A stretch of DNA of 5,438 bases. Origin: Deferribacteraceae bacterium (GTDB taxonomy: Bacteria; Chrysiogenota; Deferribacteres; Deferribacterales; JAISNW01). Below the pieces are notes generated by a model that made no database searches, had not been told where the DNA came from, and saw nothing but the letters and a program-made list of their open reading frames with translations. The position numbers and the translations under genes are program-made. Shown one piece after another: positions 4,286 through 5,438 of the stretch. Numbering within the stretch: position 1 is the stretch's first letter; every line of letters begins with the position of its first letter. The stretch lies in NCBI GenBank assembly GCA_031285415.1, contig JAITWF010000079.1, forward strand, positions 1-5,438. The letters run 5' to 3'.

Positions 4286-5438
4286 ATGTTAGGGATCTAC
4301 AACAACACAAATGCAACTATGGCGCAGCGTTACATGGATATAGCCAACAATGGAGTTTCTAAAAATATAGAACGACTCTCGTCTGGCTTGCGCATAAATC
4401 GTGCTGCTGATGATGCCTCTGGGCTTGCGATATCAGAGAAGATGCGTGCGCAGATAAAAGGTCTTAAAAGAGCCTCGATGAACTCTCAAGATGCGATCAG
4501 CTATCTGCAAACCGCAGAGGGCGGCATGAGCGTGATGACAGAGATCGTTCAGCGTATGCGTGAGCTTGCTGTGCAGGGCGGAAATGGCACCTACTCTACA
4601 AACGACCGCAAAGAGCTGCAAAAAGAGATCGATCAGCTGAAAGATGAGCTTGATCGCCTCGCCTCTACCACAGAGTTTAACACAAAGAAGCTCCTGAACG
4701 GCGATTCTACTGCACTATGGTCTGCTGATAGCGACAAGATCGGCGCAATAATTCGTAGCGAAGTGGCTGAGGGGAACTATAAATTAGATTTCAGCGTTCG
4801 CCCTGGGCAGAACTACGTCTATAAAACCGACATAATGACCTTAAACAAAGACATTATCGGTGCAGAGGTGACAACAGCTGGCGGCACAGAAAATCTCACC
4901 AACATAAGAACCGTATCCGATCCAGATGGCATGCCATCGACAGGCACAGCGTACTATACCGTTAAGGTAAATAACTCTGCCGCAACCACATTAGATACCC
5001 TTAGCGCAGCGTTGACACTTTCAGATAATATAACACTTGATTACGATATGCACCTTGTAGCGGCGTTTACCTCTACAAAAACCATAACGATAGGCGAGGA
5101 TTACACAACATTAAAAGATATCAAACTCAGTAGCGGCACTACGCTGACAGCGGCGATAACCTTTATCGACAACGCAGGAAATGAGGTAACCATTCCATCT
5201 GGCGCACTAGGGGCAAATTACACCATCTCTTCTGGGGCTACAATAAAGAAAGATACAGCGTTCCCTGCTGGCACAATTTTTGACACAGGTGATATTATTC
5301 CAGCAGGCTCAACACTTCTAGCTGGCGAACAGCTTGCAAATGCAACTGTTATGAATAACGGTTTAGTAGCGGCAGATGTGAATATAATGGGTGAGTTCCA
5401 GCAGACAGGCTCTACATGGGTTGTTACAAAGATTAAAG
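4286..5438 (+). CDS. fliC: Flagellin, N-terminal 384 residues (cut by window end)
   Basis: This is the subunit of the flagellar filament, exported by the flagellar type III system. Residues 1 to about 140 are the conserved D0/D1 region: NIERLSSGLRINRAADDASG (27-46), AISEKMRAQIKGL (48-60), SQDAISYLQTAEGG (67-80), QRMRELAVQ (89-97), and EFNTKKLLNG (130-139). R90, L94 and E114 match the positions of FliC that contact TLR5. From about 160 an insertion follows (EGNYKLDFSVRPGQNY), then a long variable outer domain that is still open at the window end, so the protein is well above the 270-500-residue minimum of simple flagellins once its C-terminal D1/D0 is added. Residues about 303-357 show a strict six-residue repeat. 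The frame is intact, and GGAGG 6 bases upstream supports the start. Expression should depend on sigma-28 promoter B and on read-through of the leader terminator. The symbol is generic; paralogues may exist elsewhere. Confidence 0.96.
   Translation, partial: MLGIYNNTNATMAQRYMDIANNGVSKNIERLSSGLRINRAADDASGLAISEKMRAQIKGLKRASMNSQDAISYLQTAEGGMSVMTEIVQRMRELAVQGGNGTYSTNDRKELQKEIDQLKDELDRLASTTEFNTKKLLNGDSTALWSADSDKIGAIIRSEVAEGNYKLDFSVRPGQNYVYKTDIMTLNKDIIGAEVTTAGGTENLTNIRTVSDPDGMPSTGTAYYTVKVNNSAATTLDTLSAALTLSDNITLDYDMHLVAAFTSTKTITIGEDYTTLKDIKLSSGTTLTAAITFIDNAGNEVTIPSGALGANYTISSGATIKKDTAFPAGTIFDTGDIIPAGSTLLAGEQLANATVMNNGLVAADVNIMGEFQQTGSTWVVTKIK

Noticed and set aside
4433..4621. 62-codon minus-strand frame
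   Set aside because: Antisense to the conserved D1 region of the flagellin.

Overview
The window carries part of a chemotaxis and motility neighbourhood from a flagellated bacterium. The genes are a full methyl-accepting chemotaxis protein (MCP), a radical SAM protein of the SPL/COG1533 type, the first 384 residues of a large flagellin, and the N-terminus of an unrecognised membrane protein. Two sigma-28 (FliA-type) promoters, TAAAG-N15-GCCGATA(A), precede the flagellin. The flagellin keeps the residues corresponding to the TLR5 contact motif, unlike the known evasive flagellins of Campylobacter and Helicobacter. Taxonomy cannot be fixed from this stretch. A Gram-negative motile bacterium outside the classic epsilon group is a reasonable but weak inference.

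Layout, left to right. Positions 1-260 (minus) hold the start of a membrane protein that runs off the window. A short gap contains a perfect 8-bp hairpin. Positions 342-2408 (minus) are the MCP (TM, dCache-like sensor, TM, HAMP, signalling hairpin). Its 200-base upstream gap has a 9-bp perfect inverted repeat at 2443-2498. Positions 2609-3526 (minus) are the radical SAM protein, with a possible near-leaderless promoter. Positions 3527-4285 have no gene but are dense in signals. Positions 4286-5438 (plus) are the flagellin, truncated by the window end.

The gene-free stretch 3527-4285 is the most interesting part. It holds a plus-strand intrinsic terminator with no gene upstream of it; a first sigma-28 promoter whose roughly 54-nt leader ends in an intrinsic terminator and an orphan Shine-Dalgarno sequence; a possible three-way-junction RNA; and a second, homologous sigma-28 promoter. 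The second promoter makes a leader of about 340 nt for the flagellin. That leader has a 5' hairpin, a middle hairpin, and two diverged copies of a 60-nt element. The second copy is an intrinsic terminator lying directly in front of the flagellin ribosome-binding site. No promoter fits between terminator and gene, so flagellin transcripts must read through it. The right arm of copy 1 can pair over about 13 bp with the left arm of copy 2, giving a mutually exclusive antiterminator. My leading proposal is an RNA attenuator acting after FliA on flagellin expression. A regulatory effect is inferred, not shown.

The genes plausibly share one theme: the flagellin builds the filament and the MCP feeds sensory input to the chemotaxis phosphorelay. 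The radical SAM protein has no evident link to motility.
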